A DNA stretch of 64,000 bases. Source: CAYZJB01 sp964602985 (lineage in GTDB: Bacteria > CLD3 > SB21). Every line of letters starts with the position of its first letter. Positions within the stretch are counted from its first letter, which is position 1. The notes under the pieces were generated by a model, which was not told the DNA's origin, ran no database searches, and saw only the letters and a program-made list of their open reading frames with translations. The stretch lies in the NCBI GenBank assembly GCA_964602985.1, contig CAZRTJ010000013.1:36179-100178 (forward strand), given 5' to 3'. The translations under genes were made by a program, and so were the position numbers. This document shows positions 16,301-24,419 of this stretch, piece by piece.

Positions 16301-17239
16301 TCAAGCGCCGGATTCGTCTGGGGATATTTCCGCTTCGCGGATATTGCGTTTCATGCCGGACAGCTTGGCGCGTCTAATCGGACTGGTGCGAAAGACTTTG
16401 CGAAATTCTTCGTCTGTCATCGAGTCCCATTCTTCCTTTGTAAGTCGTGCGAGAGACGCGGAGGGTCGGAAAGCCTGCTCCCGCGTGGGCTGGGCGAATT
16501 TTTGATTCCATGGACACACGTCCTGGCAAACGTCACAGCCGAAGATCCAGCCATCTGTTCGTCCGGAGATATCCTGCGGAAAGCTCTCGCCCTTGAATTC
16601 AATCGTCCAATACGACAGGCATCTGCGGGCGTCCACGACATAGGGTTCCGTGATTGCCTGCGTCGGGCATGCATCCAGACAGGCAGTGCAGGTGCCGCAG
16701 GAATCCTCGACGGGGACAGTCGCCGTCAGTTCGACGTTGACGAAAATTTCGCCCAGGAAAAACCACGATCCCAAGTCCCGGCTAATTACATTGGAGTGCT
16801 TGCCCTGCCATCCGATGCCGCTTTGCGCCGCCCAATACTTGTCCAGGACCGGCGAGGTATCGCAGGCGATTCGTCCATCGATCCCAAGCCGAAGCAGGCG
16901 GATTTGCTCCAACAGGCCGGACATTTTTTGTTTCATCACGTCATGATAATCCTCACCCATGGCATACCGCGAGATTTTGCCTGCGGAAATATCCGGAGTC
17001 CCTTCGGAGTAGTAGTTCAAGGCCAGACAGATGACGGATTTCGCTTCCGCATACCACAGGCGTGGGTCCGCCCGGACATCTGATTTCTTTTCCATCCATG
17101 TCATCCCGGCATGATATCCGCGATCGAGCCATTCCCCGAGTCGCGTCTGAGCCCGACCGACCGAGGAAAATCCAACTTTGTCAAAGCCCGCATCCAGAGC
17201 CAAACGTCGAATGTCCTCTGTGAGGCCGTTCATTTCCAC
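16301..17239 (-). CDS. queG: epoxyqueuosine reductase QueG
   Basis: QueG (312 residues, slightly short) reduces epoxyqueuosine to queuosine in tRNA wobble positions using cobalamin and two [4Fe-4S] clusters. Both cluster motifs are present: CGTCTACLDACP (about residue 185) and the second set including GCDVCQDVCPWN. The catalytic region YHAGMTWMEKKSDVRADPRL, MGEDYHDVMK and the cobalamin-domain segment GWQGKHSNVIS match QueG. The C-terminal HEAT-like repeat found in longer homologues is largely absent. The stop side overlaps nothing; the start overlaps the upstream pseudouridine synthase by 10 bases. Confidence 0.95.
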   Translation of the reverse strand: MEMNGLTEDIRRLALDAGFDKVGFSSVGRAQTRLGEWLDRGYHAGMTWMEKKSDVRADPRLWYAEAKSVICLALNYYSEGTPDISAGKISRYAMGEDYHDVMKQKMSGLLEQIRLLRLGIDGRIACDTSPVLDKYWAAQSGIGWQGKHSNVISRDLGSWFFLGEIFVNVELTATVPVEDSCGTCTACLDACPTQAITEPYVVDARRCLSYWTIEFKGESFPQDISGRTDGWIFGCDVCQDVCPWNQKFAQPTREQAFRPSASLARLTKEEWDSMTDEEFRKVFRTSPIRRAKLSGMKRNIREAEISPDESGA

Positions 17240-17949
17240 TTTCTCAAATGATTCAACACACTGCGAAAATCCTTGGGCGGGGGTGCCGTAACAGAGATCG
17301 GTTTTTCCGTGTGCGGATGTACAAGATCCAGTCGTGCGGCGTGAAGCGTCAGACGGCTCATGAGAGGCCGTTCTTCTTCCTCTTTGTAGCGATACCCGCG
17401 TTTGATGGTGGACAGAAAGAGCGCCTTGCCTCCTCCGTACGTCTCATCGATGGCCAGAGGGTGACCCGCGTGCGCAAAATGAATCCGGATCTGATGTTGT
17501 CGTCCTGTTTCCGGGCGCACCTCCACCAGCGTGAAGCGGTCGAAGCGCTCGACAACTGTGTAGATCGTCGCGCTTTCCTTGCCGGTGGGGTGGACCTCTA
17601 CCGTTCCGGGTCGGGAGGGATTTTCCCGGATGGCCCCCGTCAGCCGTCCCGCTTCATCCTCCAGATTCCCCAGCACCAGAGCCATGTAGGTTTTGCATAC
17701 TTCGCGTTTTTCGAAGCGATCATTGAGAGTGCGATGCGTCTCCCGATTCCTCGCAAAGAGGATCACACCGCTGGTTTCCCGATCCAGGCGATGCACCACG
17801 AAGAGCGGGTCGTACAGTTTCCGCAGAAGTTCGGACAACGACGGCAAGGACGAATCGAATCGATCCGGAATGGTGAGCAGGGGCGCGGGTTTATTCACCG
17901 CCAGGACGTCCGGATCCTCATACAGGATTTCTTTTTCGATTCGAACCAT
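17230..17949 (-). CDS. RluA-family pseudouridine synthase
   Basis: A 239-residue enzyme that isomerises uridine in rRNA or tRNA. The catalytic motif HRLDRETSGVILFARN is intact with its essential Asp. VNKPAPLLTIPD, ETGRQHQIRIHFAHAGHPLAIDETYGG and the C-terminal LHAARLDLVHP are family hallmarks. It has no S4 domain. I chose the ATG at 17949, preceded by AGGA. The longer frame would overlap the neighbouring peroxiredoxin gene by 46 bases. The target base cannot be predicted from sequence. Confidence 0.9.
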   Translation of the reverse strand: MVRIEKEILYEDPDVLAVNKPAPLLTIPDRFDSSLPSLSELLRKLYDPLFVVHRLDRETSGVILFARNRETHRTLNDRFEKREVCKTYMALVLGNLEDEAGRLTGAIRENPSRPGTVEVHPTGKESATIYTVVERFDRFTLVEVRPETGRQHQIRIHFAHAGHPLAIDETYGGGKALFLSTIKRGYRYKEEEERPLMSRLTLHAARLDLVHPHTEKPISVTAPPPKDFRSVLNHLRKWK

Positions 17950-18005
17950 GGGAAAATCCTTTGGCCGTTGGGAGTGGAAATCGACGGGATTGCCGAATGG
18001 ACGGA

Positions 18006-18584
18006 TCAAATGTAGCCCGGCTGTTGACCGCGTTTCCATTTGATACTGCATCCGACGCTGGGACGCTGGGATCCTGTCACCGGATGACCGGCGAGGGTCA
18101 GATCAATCGCTTGTCGCAAATCGCGGCCCGTGACGGAAATGCCATTATGGGGCCGGCTGTCGTCCAGTTGTCCTCGATACACAAGCCGCCTGGACTGATC
18201 AAACAGAAAAAAATCCGGCGTGCAGGCCGCGGTGTAGGATCTTGCAACGGATTGCGCTTCATCAAAACAAAGCGGAAAAACGAAGTCGAGTTGTTCGGCC
18301 ATTTCCCTGAGTGATTCGGGTCCGTCTTCCGGATAAGCTTCGGGGTCGTTGGAACTGATGGCGACGATACCCAGGTCCGCGGACCGGTAATCCCGGCCAA
18401 GCCTTGCCAGTTCCATCTCGACGTGGACGACATACGGACAATGCCGGCAAATGAACATCACCAGCAAGGCTTTCTTGTCGTCGAAATCCGCTTTCGAAAT
18501 GATCGTGCCGGTACGAACATCGGGCAACGAAAATTCCGGCGCCGGCGTACCCAGCGCGAGCATGGTAGAGTTGGTTTTGGCCAT
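18006..18584 (-). CDS. thioredoxin-fold peroxiredoxin-like protein
   Basis: A 192-residue cytoplasmic protein of the AhpC/TSA superfamily. It starts with the family entry LGTPAPEFSLPDVRTG. The active site is MFICRHCPYV, a C-x-x-C-P motif as in the PRX_like1 subgroup, where thioredoxin has WCGPC. TPDFFLFDQSRRLVYRGQLDD contains the cis-Pro loop and the typical strand pair. No signal peptide is present. It has its own promoter and heads the queG/pseudouridine-synthase direction. Peroxidase versus disulfide reductase activity is undecided. Confidence 0.85.
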   Translation of the reverse strand: MAKTNSTMLALGTPAPEFSLPDVRTGTIISKADFDDKKALLVMFICRHCPYVVHVEMELARLGRDYRSADLGIVAISSNDPEAYPEDGPESLREMAEQLDFVFPLCFDEAQSVARSYTAACTPDFFLFDQSRRLVYRGQLDDSRPHNGISVTGRDLRQAIDLTLAGHPVTGSQRPSVGCSIKWKRGQQPGYI

Positions 18585-18613
18585 GGTGTATCCTTTCGGC
18601 TTCCTGGCCCATC

Positions 18614-18642
18614 AACATAACCATTACAACGAGACGGGTCAA
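18614..18642 (-). promoter_or_regulatory. sigma70-type promoter of the peroxiredoxin-like gene
   Basis: The minus strand reads TTGACC (18642..18637), 17 bases, TATGTT (18619..18614). The start site would be about 23 bases before the ATG. Confidence 0.65.
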
Positions 18643-18742
18643 GCCGTACACCTATCCTCCCTTCTGCAGTTTGAATCTTCACCGCGTGCAGAAGTCCCAA
18701 GCCCACGACCGCGCGCGTCCTCCATGTTCATGCCGGACAGAA

Positions 18743-18763
18743 TTCGCAAACGCTTTTTGCGAA
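18743..18763. promoter_or_regulatory. inverted repeat upstream of the antiporter promoter (operator candidate)
   Basis: TTCGCAAA and TTTGCGAA form perfect 8-base arms around CGCTT. The site ends 9 bases before the -35 box of the rightward promoter, centred about 54 bases before the predicted start. That is an activator-like position. No T-run follows on either strand, so it does not look like a terminator. Confidence 0.5.
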
Positions 18764-18771
18764 GGAACCTA

Positions 18772-18800
18772 TTGAACTCCTTGCGAGATTTCTTTAGACT
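18772..18800 (+). promoter_or_regulatory. sigma70-type promoter of the cation-transport cluster
   Basis: TTGAAC (18772-18777), 17 bases, TAGACT (18795-18800); the first gene starts 64 bases further on. The 279-base divergent region otherwise holds the leftward promoter and one inverted repeat. Confidence 0.6.
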
Positions 18801-18863
18801 TTGCCGTTCCGCTTCCGATCCGTAACAAACCGTCATACGAGATGTATCCTTAGGACGAGAGCT

Positions 18864-20699
18864 ATGCGAACCAGATATTCTTTACTCATTTTTGCCCTTG
18901 TGTTTTCCGTCGGGATCCTGTCTCCCCCGGATATTTTTGCTGAGGACAGCGGTCATCACCTGATCTCCAGCATCGGCATCAGCATATTGGCCGCCACGGT
19001 CATGGCGTTCCTGTCACATTTCACAAAACAGCCTTTGCTGCTCGCCTACATCGCGGCGGGCGTCGTTATCGGGCCGGAAATCGGGTTCCAATTCGTTACT
19101 AGTAAACAGGACATCGAAGTCATCGCGGAAATTGGCTTGATTCTGCTCCTCTTTATGATCGGTTTGGAAATCGACATGAAGAAATTAAGAGAATCGGGTA
19201 AGTCCCTGATTATGACGGGCGTTCTTCAGTTCATCATCTGCGTTGCGCTCGCGCTGGGATTTTTCGCAATGCTCGGATACACTTTAGGAGGCGGAAAATT
19301 TGACCTGCTGTATCTCGCGATATGCTGCGGCCTCAGCAGTACGGCGATCGTCGTTAAATTGCTCTATGCCAAATTCGAATTAGACACCCTGGCCGGCCGA
19401 ATCACGCTCGGCGTGCTCGTCTTTCAGGATATCTGGGCGATCGTCGTTCTCGGAATTCAACCCAATCTCGCCAATCCCGACATTCTTCAAATCCTCTGGT
19501 CGTTCGCCAAGGGCGGCATCCTTGTCGTCGTTGCCTTGGCCATCAGCAAGTATGTGCTTCCCAAACTGTTTCGATCCATTGCCAAGTTGCCCGAACTCAT
19601 TTTGGTGGCGTCGCTCGGCTGGTGCTTTTTTGTCTGCGGTCTGGCCGGACAGTTTGGGCTGTCTCTCGAAATGGGCGCTCTGATTGCCGGTGTTGCGATT
19701 TCAACGTTTCCATACAACCTGGACGTTATCGCCAAGGTCGTCAGCATTCGGGATTTTTTCATCACACTGTTTTTTGTCGCTCTGGGTATGCAAATTCCCA
19801 ACCCCATCGACAATCCCTCGATCCTGCTGGCGGCCGCCATTGCGGCGGTTTTCGTCATCCTGAGTCGCTTCATCGGCGTGTATCCGGTTCTGTACGGACT
19901 GAAGAACGGACATCGGGTCAGTCTCCTGCCCTCGATCAATCTGGCTAATATGTCCGAATTCTCGCTGGTCATTGCCGCATTGGGATTGACTGCCGGACAT
20001 ATTGGGACAGACATCCTTTCCATGATCATTTTTGTGTTTGTCATAACCTCGATCGCCGCTCCGTATTTGATCAAGTACAATCATCCGATCCAACTCGCGA
20101 TGGCAAGGTTGTTGAACAAAATCGGCCTCAAAGACATTAGCAATATCAAGGAAGAAAAGGCCGAGGAGGTTGACAAAGATATCGCCCTGTTGGGCTTTTT
20201 CCGCGTGGCTTCGTCGCTGGTGCGCGAACTGCAGGACCGCGAATTTGCCGGCGGCGCGAGCGCAAAGCTGAAAGACGAGGTGGTCGTCGTAGATTTCAAC
20301 CCCAATGTCCACTCCAAACTGGAAGCCTTGGAAGTAAAAGCCATCTACGGGGATATCAGCAACATGGATACACTGCATCACGCCGGTATCCACGGAGCCA
20401 AGGTTGTCCTGTCGACCATCCCGGATACGGTGCTCGTCGGTACAGATAATCTCAAAATGATCAAACAGATTCAGTCGATATGTCCCCACGCAAAAATCGT
20501 CGTCACGGCAGAGAGCGCACAGCGTGCATTGAAGATGTACGCCGAGGGTGCAGATTATGTTTTCCTTCCGCGCATCCTGGCGGCGGGGCATCTAATTGGA
20601 GTGATCGAGACTCTTCTGAATGGTGAAGAAACCGCGATACAGGACTTGAAAAACAATCATATGGAGGCGCTGGGTCATCGCGAAGAAATTATCTCCTGA
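18864..20699 (+). CDS. CPA2-family monovalent cation:proton antiporter with degenerate RCK domain
   Basis: A 611-residue KefB/Ybal-type membrane antiporter. A cleavable-looking signal peptide (MRTRYSLLIFALVFSVG...PPDIFA) precedes about 12 membrane segments (residues 30-410), including LAYIAAGVVIGPE, GLSSTAIVVKLLYAK and LSLEMGALIAGVAIS, hallmark CPA2 segments. The cytoplasmic tail (about 450-600) resembles TrkA-N. Its nucleotide loop reads LGFFRVASSL instead of G-x-G-x-x-G, so NAD binding may be lost, while VVVDFNP and GDISNMDTLHHAGI remain. It moves K+ or Na+ in exchange for H+. The ATG at 18864 was chosen for the signal peptide and GAGAG; a longer frame exists. Confidence 0.88.
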   Translation: MRTRYSLLIFALVFSVGILSPPDIFAEDSGHHLISSIGISILAATVMAFLSHFTKQPLLLAYIAAGVVIGPEIGFQFVTSKQDIEVIAEIGLILLLFMIGLEIDMKKLRESGKSLIMTGVLQFIICVALALGFFAMLGYTLGGGKFDLLYLAICCGLSSTAIVVKLLYAKFELDTLAGRITLGVLVFQDIWAIVVLGIQPNLANPDILQILWSFAKGGILVVVALAISKYVLPKLFRSIAKLPELILVASLGWCFFVCGLAGQFGLSLEMGALIAGVAISTFPYNLDVIAKVVSIRDFFITLFFVALGMQIPNPIDNPSILLAAAIAAVFVILSRFIGVYPVLYGLKNGHRVSLLPSINLANMSEFSLVIAALGLTAGHIGTDILSMIIFVFVITSIAAPYLIKYNHPIQLAMARLLNKIGLKDISNIKEEKAEEVDKDIALLGFFRVASSLVRELQDREFAGGASAKLKDEVVVVDFNPNVHSKLEALEVKAIYGDISNMDTLHHAGIHGAKVVLSTIPDTVLVGTDNLKMIKQIQSICPHAKIVVTAESAQRALKMYAEGADYVFLPRILAAGHLIGVIETLLNGEETAIQDLKNNHMEALGHREEIIS

Positions 20700-20745
20700 C
20701 GGCTGGGAACGCCGGCAATGGACACGTCGATTCAATCGGGTCTTC

Positions 20746-21869
20746 GTGCGACTGTATCAGGAAAGGGTCGCCCGGCTGGCCTTTTGGGTCTGCGTAGTCA
20801 CTATCTTCGGCGGACTGGCGGTCGCACTATCGGAAGCAGACGGGCCCGAAAGCAATATACGCGGTATTCTTGAAGGAATATGGTGGGCTGTCGTCACCAT
20901 CACGACCACTGGCTACGGCGATAAATATCCGATGACTTGGGGCGGACGACTGGTTGCCTTGAGCGTCATGATCTGTGGCATCGGATTGATCTCTGTATTA
21001 ACCGCGACCATTTCATCCCGTTTTGTTGAATCTCGATTACGAAAGGGACAAGGCTTGGACAAAGTAAAAAAGAAACGTCACATCGTGATTTGCGGCTGGA
21101 ACTTCAATGTCGAGACGATCGTGCGGACATTGGAAGCGGAGTTGGACTTTCCGTCGATCGTTTTGGTGAATACCGTGAATCCGGTTCAGATGGACGAGTT
21201 TGCGCGGAGCTTCAAGAACTCGGAAGTCCGGTTTGTGTCGGGCGACTACACTCAGGACGGGGTCCTGGAGAAGGCCAGCGTGTCCCAGGCGGAATGCGTG
21301 ATCGTTGTGGCCGATTCGTCCGAGCTCACTGCCCACAAGGCCGACGAGAAGACGATCATCACCACGCTGACGGTGAAGAACATGAATCCGCGGGTCCGCC
21401 TGTACGCCCACGTGGTCAATCCGGACAATGTGCCGCACCTCCAACGGGCCAAGGCCGACGACGTCGTGATCAGCGACAAATACAGCGGCTTTCTTCTGGC
21501 GTGCACGTCACAAATCCCGGGGTGCCTCGCGTCGTGGATGAACTGCTGAACTTCTCGATCGGGAACGAGATTGTCCGACTGGAAATCCCGGACGACTTTG
21601 TGGGTCGGTCATTCATCGAACTGTCCGAATACTTCAAAGTGAATGAAGACGCCATTCTGATCGGCATTGCCAAAGAGACAAAAGCACCCGTCCTGACGGA
21701 ATTGCTCTCGGACGGTGATTCGTATTTGGACCAGTTCATCCGTCAGAAACTGCAGGAATCGGGCAAGAAACTAGGGGAACAGGAAAGAATCAAGATCGCT
21801 ATCAATCCCCCCTCGGACACGGTGATTGATGCCGTACATACGGCGATCGTTATCGCAGACAGATTTTAA
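20746..21869 (+). pseudogene. RCK-domain potassium channel, apparent single-base frameshift
   Basis: Frame one (from GTG 20746) encodes two membrane helices around the K+ selectivity filter TTTGYGDKYP, then a TrkA-N domain (HIVICGWNFNVETIVRTLE). It runs into a stop at 21549 shortly after SGFLLACTS. The second frame resumes exactly where family members continue: HVTNPGVPRVVDELLNFSIGNEI, then a TrkA-C domain (EIPDDFVGRSFIELSEYF) to 21869. One base appears to be missing at about 21502-21503. There is no slippery heptamer or homopolymer, so an indel (real or sequencing) is more likely than programmed shifting. As written, the channel would lack its TrkA-C half. The start is uncertain: the frame is open upstream and no clear ribosome site is seen. 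Confidence 0.85.
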
Positions 21870-21884
21870 CATCGGATACTGATT

Positions 21885-22391
21885 ATGCTCACCGTCGATT
21901 TTGTTTCGAAATTTTCATTGTTCCAGGGGATCAAACCCGAAAAGATGAAAAGTTTGATTGCCATCATGGCCGAAATTGAATTCAAGACCGGGGATTGGAT
22001 TATCCGCGACGGTGATCGCGGAGAAGAAATGTTTGTCTTGCTCGACGGCGACGTGGAAATTTCCAAATCCATGACGCTCAAAGTGGACCCTCAGGCCAGC
22101 GCCGAAAAGAACAAGTCGCTGTTTCGATTGAGTTCAAAAGCGTTTGCCTGTTTCGGGGAGATGGCTCTCATCGAAGAAAACAGCGAGCGATCCGCCAGCG
22201 TGAGAGCCATCGTCAACTGCAAAGTCGCCACCATCCGCAGGGATCAGTTCCTCCGCCTCGCCGACGAAGACCCGGAAATCGGAAATGTGGTTTTCCGAAA
22301 CATGGCGCGGATCATCAGCGACCGGCTCAAGAAAGCCAACAAGGATATTTTGAAACTCACGACTGCCTTCCTGCTCGCGGTCGATTCCTGA
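21885..22391 (+). CDS. stand-alone cyclic-nucleotide-binding domain protein
   Basis: A 168-residue protein that is almost entirely one CAP_ED (cNMP-binding) domain: FVSKFSLFQGIKPEKM, the beta-roll IEFKTGDWIIRDGDRGEEMFVLLDGDVEIS, and the phosphate-binding cassette FGEMALIEENSERSASVRA, with the ligand-contacting Glu and Arg in place. The cassette is preceded by an insert (residues 62-85). No DNA-binding helix-turn-helix follows; the last 30 residues form one helix. It therefore probably acts as a regulatory subunit of the transport proteins around it rather than a transcription factor. Its stop overlaps the next antiporter's ATG (TGATG). Confidence 0.88.
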   Translation: MLTVDFVSKFSLFQGIKPEKMKSLIAIMAEIEFKTGDWIIRDGDRGEEMFVLLDGDVEISKSMTLKVDPQASAEKNKSLFRLSSKAFACFGEMALIEENSERSASVRAIVNCKVATIRRDQFLRLADEDPEIGNVVFRNMARIISDRLKKANKDILKLTTAFLLAVDS

Positions 22392-24406
22392 TGCACGACT
22401 TCCCGTTTCTCGGCGATCTGATCGTCATCGTCGGGCTGATCCTGGCGATCCTGCTTCTTGCCCATCAACTGCGTTTTCCATCGATCATCGGTTTTCTTTT
22501 GTCCGGTGTGGTCATCGGACCTTCCGCTTTGGGGTGGGTGGAAAGTTCGAAGTCCGTCGATCTGCTGGCGGAAACCGGCGTCATTTTGCTTTTGTTTGCG
22601 ATCGGGCTGGAATTCTCCATCACGACGTTGATGAAACTCAAACGTCTGCTCTTGATTGCAGGCGGGGGCCAGGTCGCGCTGACGATACTCGCCATCTGGG
22701 GACTGGGAGCCGGCTTCGGTGTATCAACACCCAAGGCCCTCCTGATCGGTTGCATGGTAGCGCTGTCCAGTACTGCCGTTGTGCTGAAGATCCTCGGCGA
22801 CTCGGATAGACTCCAGACGCCGGTCGGTCGGATGGCCTTGACCATGTTGTTGTTCCAGGACTTGTGCATTGTACCGATGATCCTCCTGATTCCGTACCTG
22901 GGAAGCCATGGTGAAGTTGATTGGATGCAGATTGGCAGCACCCTGGCTTTGTCGCTGACGGGTATCGCATTGATCCTGATCGGGGCGCGCATCCTGATGC
23001 CCAAGCTGCTGCACGCTGTTTTTCAACTTCAGAATCGGGAATTGTTTCTCATTACGATCCTGTTTGTGGCGTTTGGCACGGCGTGGATCGGGTATCAACT
23101 CGGACTTTCGCTGGCCCTGGGAGCGTTTCTGGCTGGCCTGATTATCTCTGAAAGCGAATTCTCGCATCAGATCGTGGCGGATATCATGCCGGTCAAAGAT
23201 CTCATGATCGCGCTTTTTTTTGTTTCTATCGGGATGCTGGTCGATGTGGAATTTCTACGAGTTCATTATCTCACACTCGTCATCGCGACGCTGGTGATCA
23301 TCCTGTTCAAGACCCTTCTCATTTTCGCGTTCCTGTATCTCCTGCAATATCCGGCACGACTGGGCCTGGCCTCTGCGCTAATGGTCAGTCAAATCGGTGA
23401 ATTCAGTTTTGTCATCGCCATGAAAGGTACCGACCTGCGTTTGCTGAGCGCCGATGAGAATCAGATTTTTCTGTGCGCGAGCATCATGACGATGGTGCTT
23501 TCGCCAGTGCTGATCCAGCACTCCAGGGTCATCGGAGAACGCGTGCAGAAATTCCTGCATCTCCCGGACAAGATTTCCCTCCCGGTTCAGCGACTCCAGC
23601 GCGCTCTGGAGACGGAAGATGCCGTGACCTCTGCTCCCCTCCAGGATCATGTCGTGATTGTCGGCTATGGGTCGACCGGAGAATACTTGGCAAACGTTCT
23701 TTCCAATACCGGCGTCCCCTTCCTGATCGCGGAATTTCTGTACGACCGCTACGAAATCGCCCGCCGCAAGCATCGGCGTGTTATTTTTGGCGACGCATCG
23801 ACACGCGCCGTCATGGACGCGTTGAACATCGCCGAGGCCCGCCAACTGGTGGTCGCGATCAGTCAGCGAGACGAAATCGAACGAATCATCCGATCCGTTC
23901 GAGGGGTCAATGCGAACATCTACATCGTCGCACGTTCGAAGACCATCGCCGATGCCGACGAGATCTATAAGCTGGGCGCCAACTATGTCGTGCCGGAGGA
24001 GTTGGAGACGACGGTGGAGATGCTGGCGCTGATTCTGCGCCAGTATCACATTCCGCGCAATGTGATCGCATCCCAGGTCGCCATCATCCGGCAGGACAAG
24101 TATCGTCCGCTGATCGGCGACAACGTTTCCGCCTCGACGTTGGAGCAATTGCCGTTCATCTTGTCCGCCACCACCACGGAGGCCGGCATGATTCTGGATC
24201 ATTCACCCTGTGCCGGTAAGACGTTGAAAGAATCGGGACTAACAGATACGCGGGTTCGCCTGCTGGCCGTGGTGCGGGAGGGAAAACCGATTCAAAATCC
24301 CGATGACGGTTTTGTTTTCCAAACGGGAGACATGCTGATCCTGATCGGTAATCACGCCGATATCGACGCGGCGCTTGGGATTTTGGGATGCGAAATTGTT
24401 TCGTAA
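22391..24406 (+). CDS. CPA2-family cation:proton antiporter with intact TrkA-N and TrkA-C domains
   Basis: A 671-residue KefB-type antiporter. Twelve or so membrane spans (residues 1-395) include GFLLSGVVIGPSALG, LLLFAIGLEFSI, ALSSTAVVLKIL and GLSLALGAFLAGLIIS. The cytoplasmic RCK-N domain (about 415-540) keeps the dinucleotide loop VIVGYGSTGEYLA with an acidic residue at the end of strand two. A TrkA-C domain (about 580-665; LKESGLTDTRVRLLAVVREG... GDMLILIG) follows. K+ or Na+ export coupled to H+ is the expected activity. It is translationally coupled to the cyclic-nucleotide-binding protein. Confidence 0.92.
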   Translation: MHDFPFLGDLIVIVGLILAILLLAHQLRFPSIIGFLLSGVVIGPSALGWVESSKSVDLLAETGVILLLFAIGLEFSITTLMKLKRLLLIAGGGQVALTILAIWGLGAGFGVSTPKALLIGCMVALSSTAVVLKILGDSDRLQTPVGRMALTMLLFQDLCIVPMILLIPYLGSHGEVDWMQIGSTLALSLTGIALILIGARILMPKLLHAVFQLQNRELFLITILFVAFGTAWIGYQLGLSLALGAFLAGLIISESEFSHQIVADIMPVKDLMIALFFVSIGMLVDVEFLRVHYLTLVIATLVIILFKTLLIFAFLYLLQYPARLGLASALMVSQIGEFSFVIAMKGTDLRLLSADENQIFLCASIMTMVLSPVLIQHSRVIGERVQKFLHLPDKISLPVQRLQRALETEDAVTSAPLQDHVVIVGYGSTGEYLANVLSNTGVPFLIAEFLYDRYEIARRKHRRVIFGDASTRAVMDALNIAEARQLVVAISQRDEIERIIRSVRGVNANIYIVARSKTIADADEIYKLGANYVVPEELETTVEMLALILRQYHIPRNVIASQVAIIRQDKYRPLIGDNVSASTLEQLPFILSATTTEAGMILDHSPCAGKTLKESGLTDTRVRLLAVVREGKPIQNPDDGFVFQTGDMLILIGNHADIDAALGILGCEIVS

Positions 24407-24419
24407 CAGGAGTAGAAAT

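Noticed and set aside
21499..21507. Programmed ribosomal frameshift in the K+ channel gene
   Set aside because: No slippery heptamer, no upstream SD-like stimulator and no obvious downstream hairpin; an indel is simpler.
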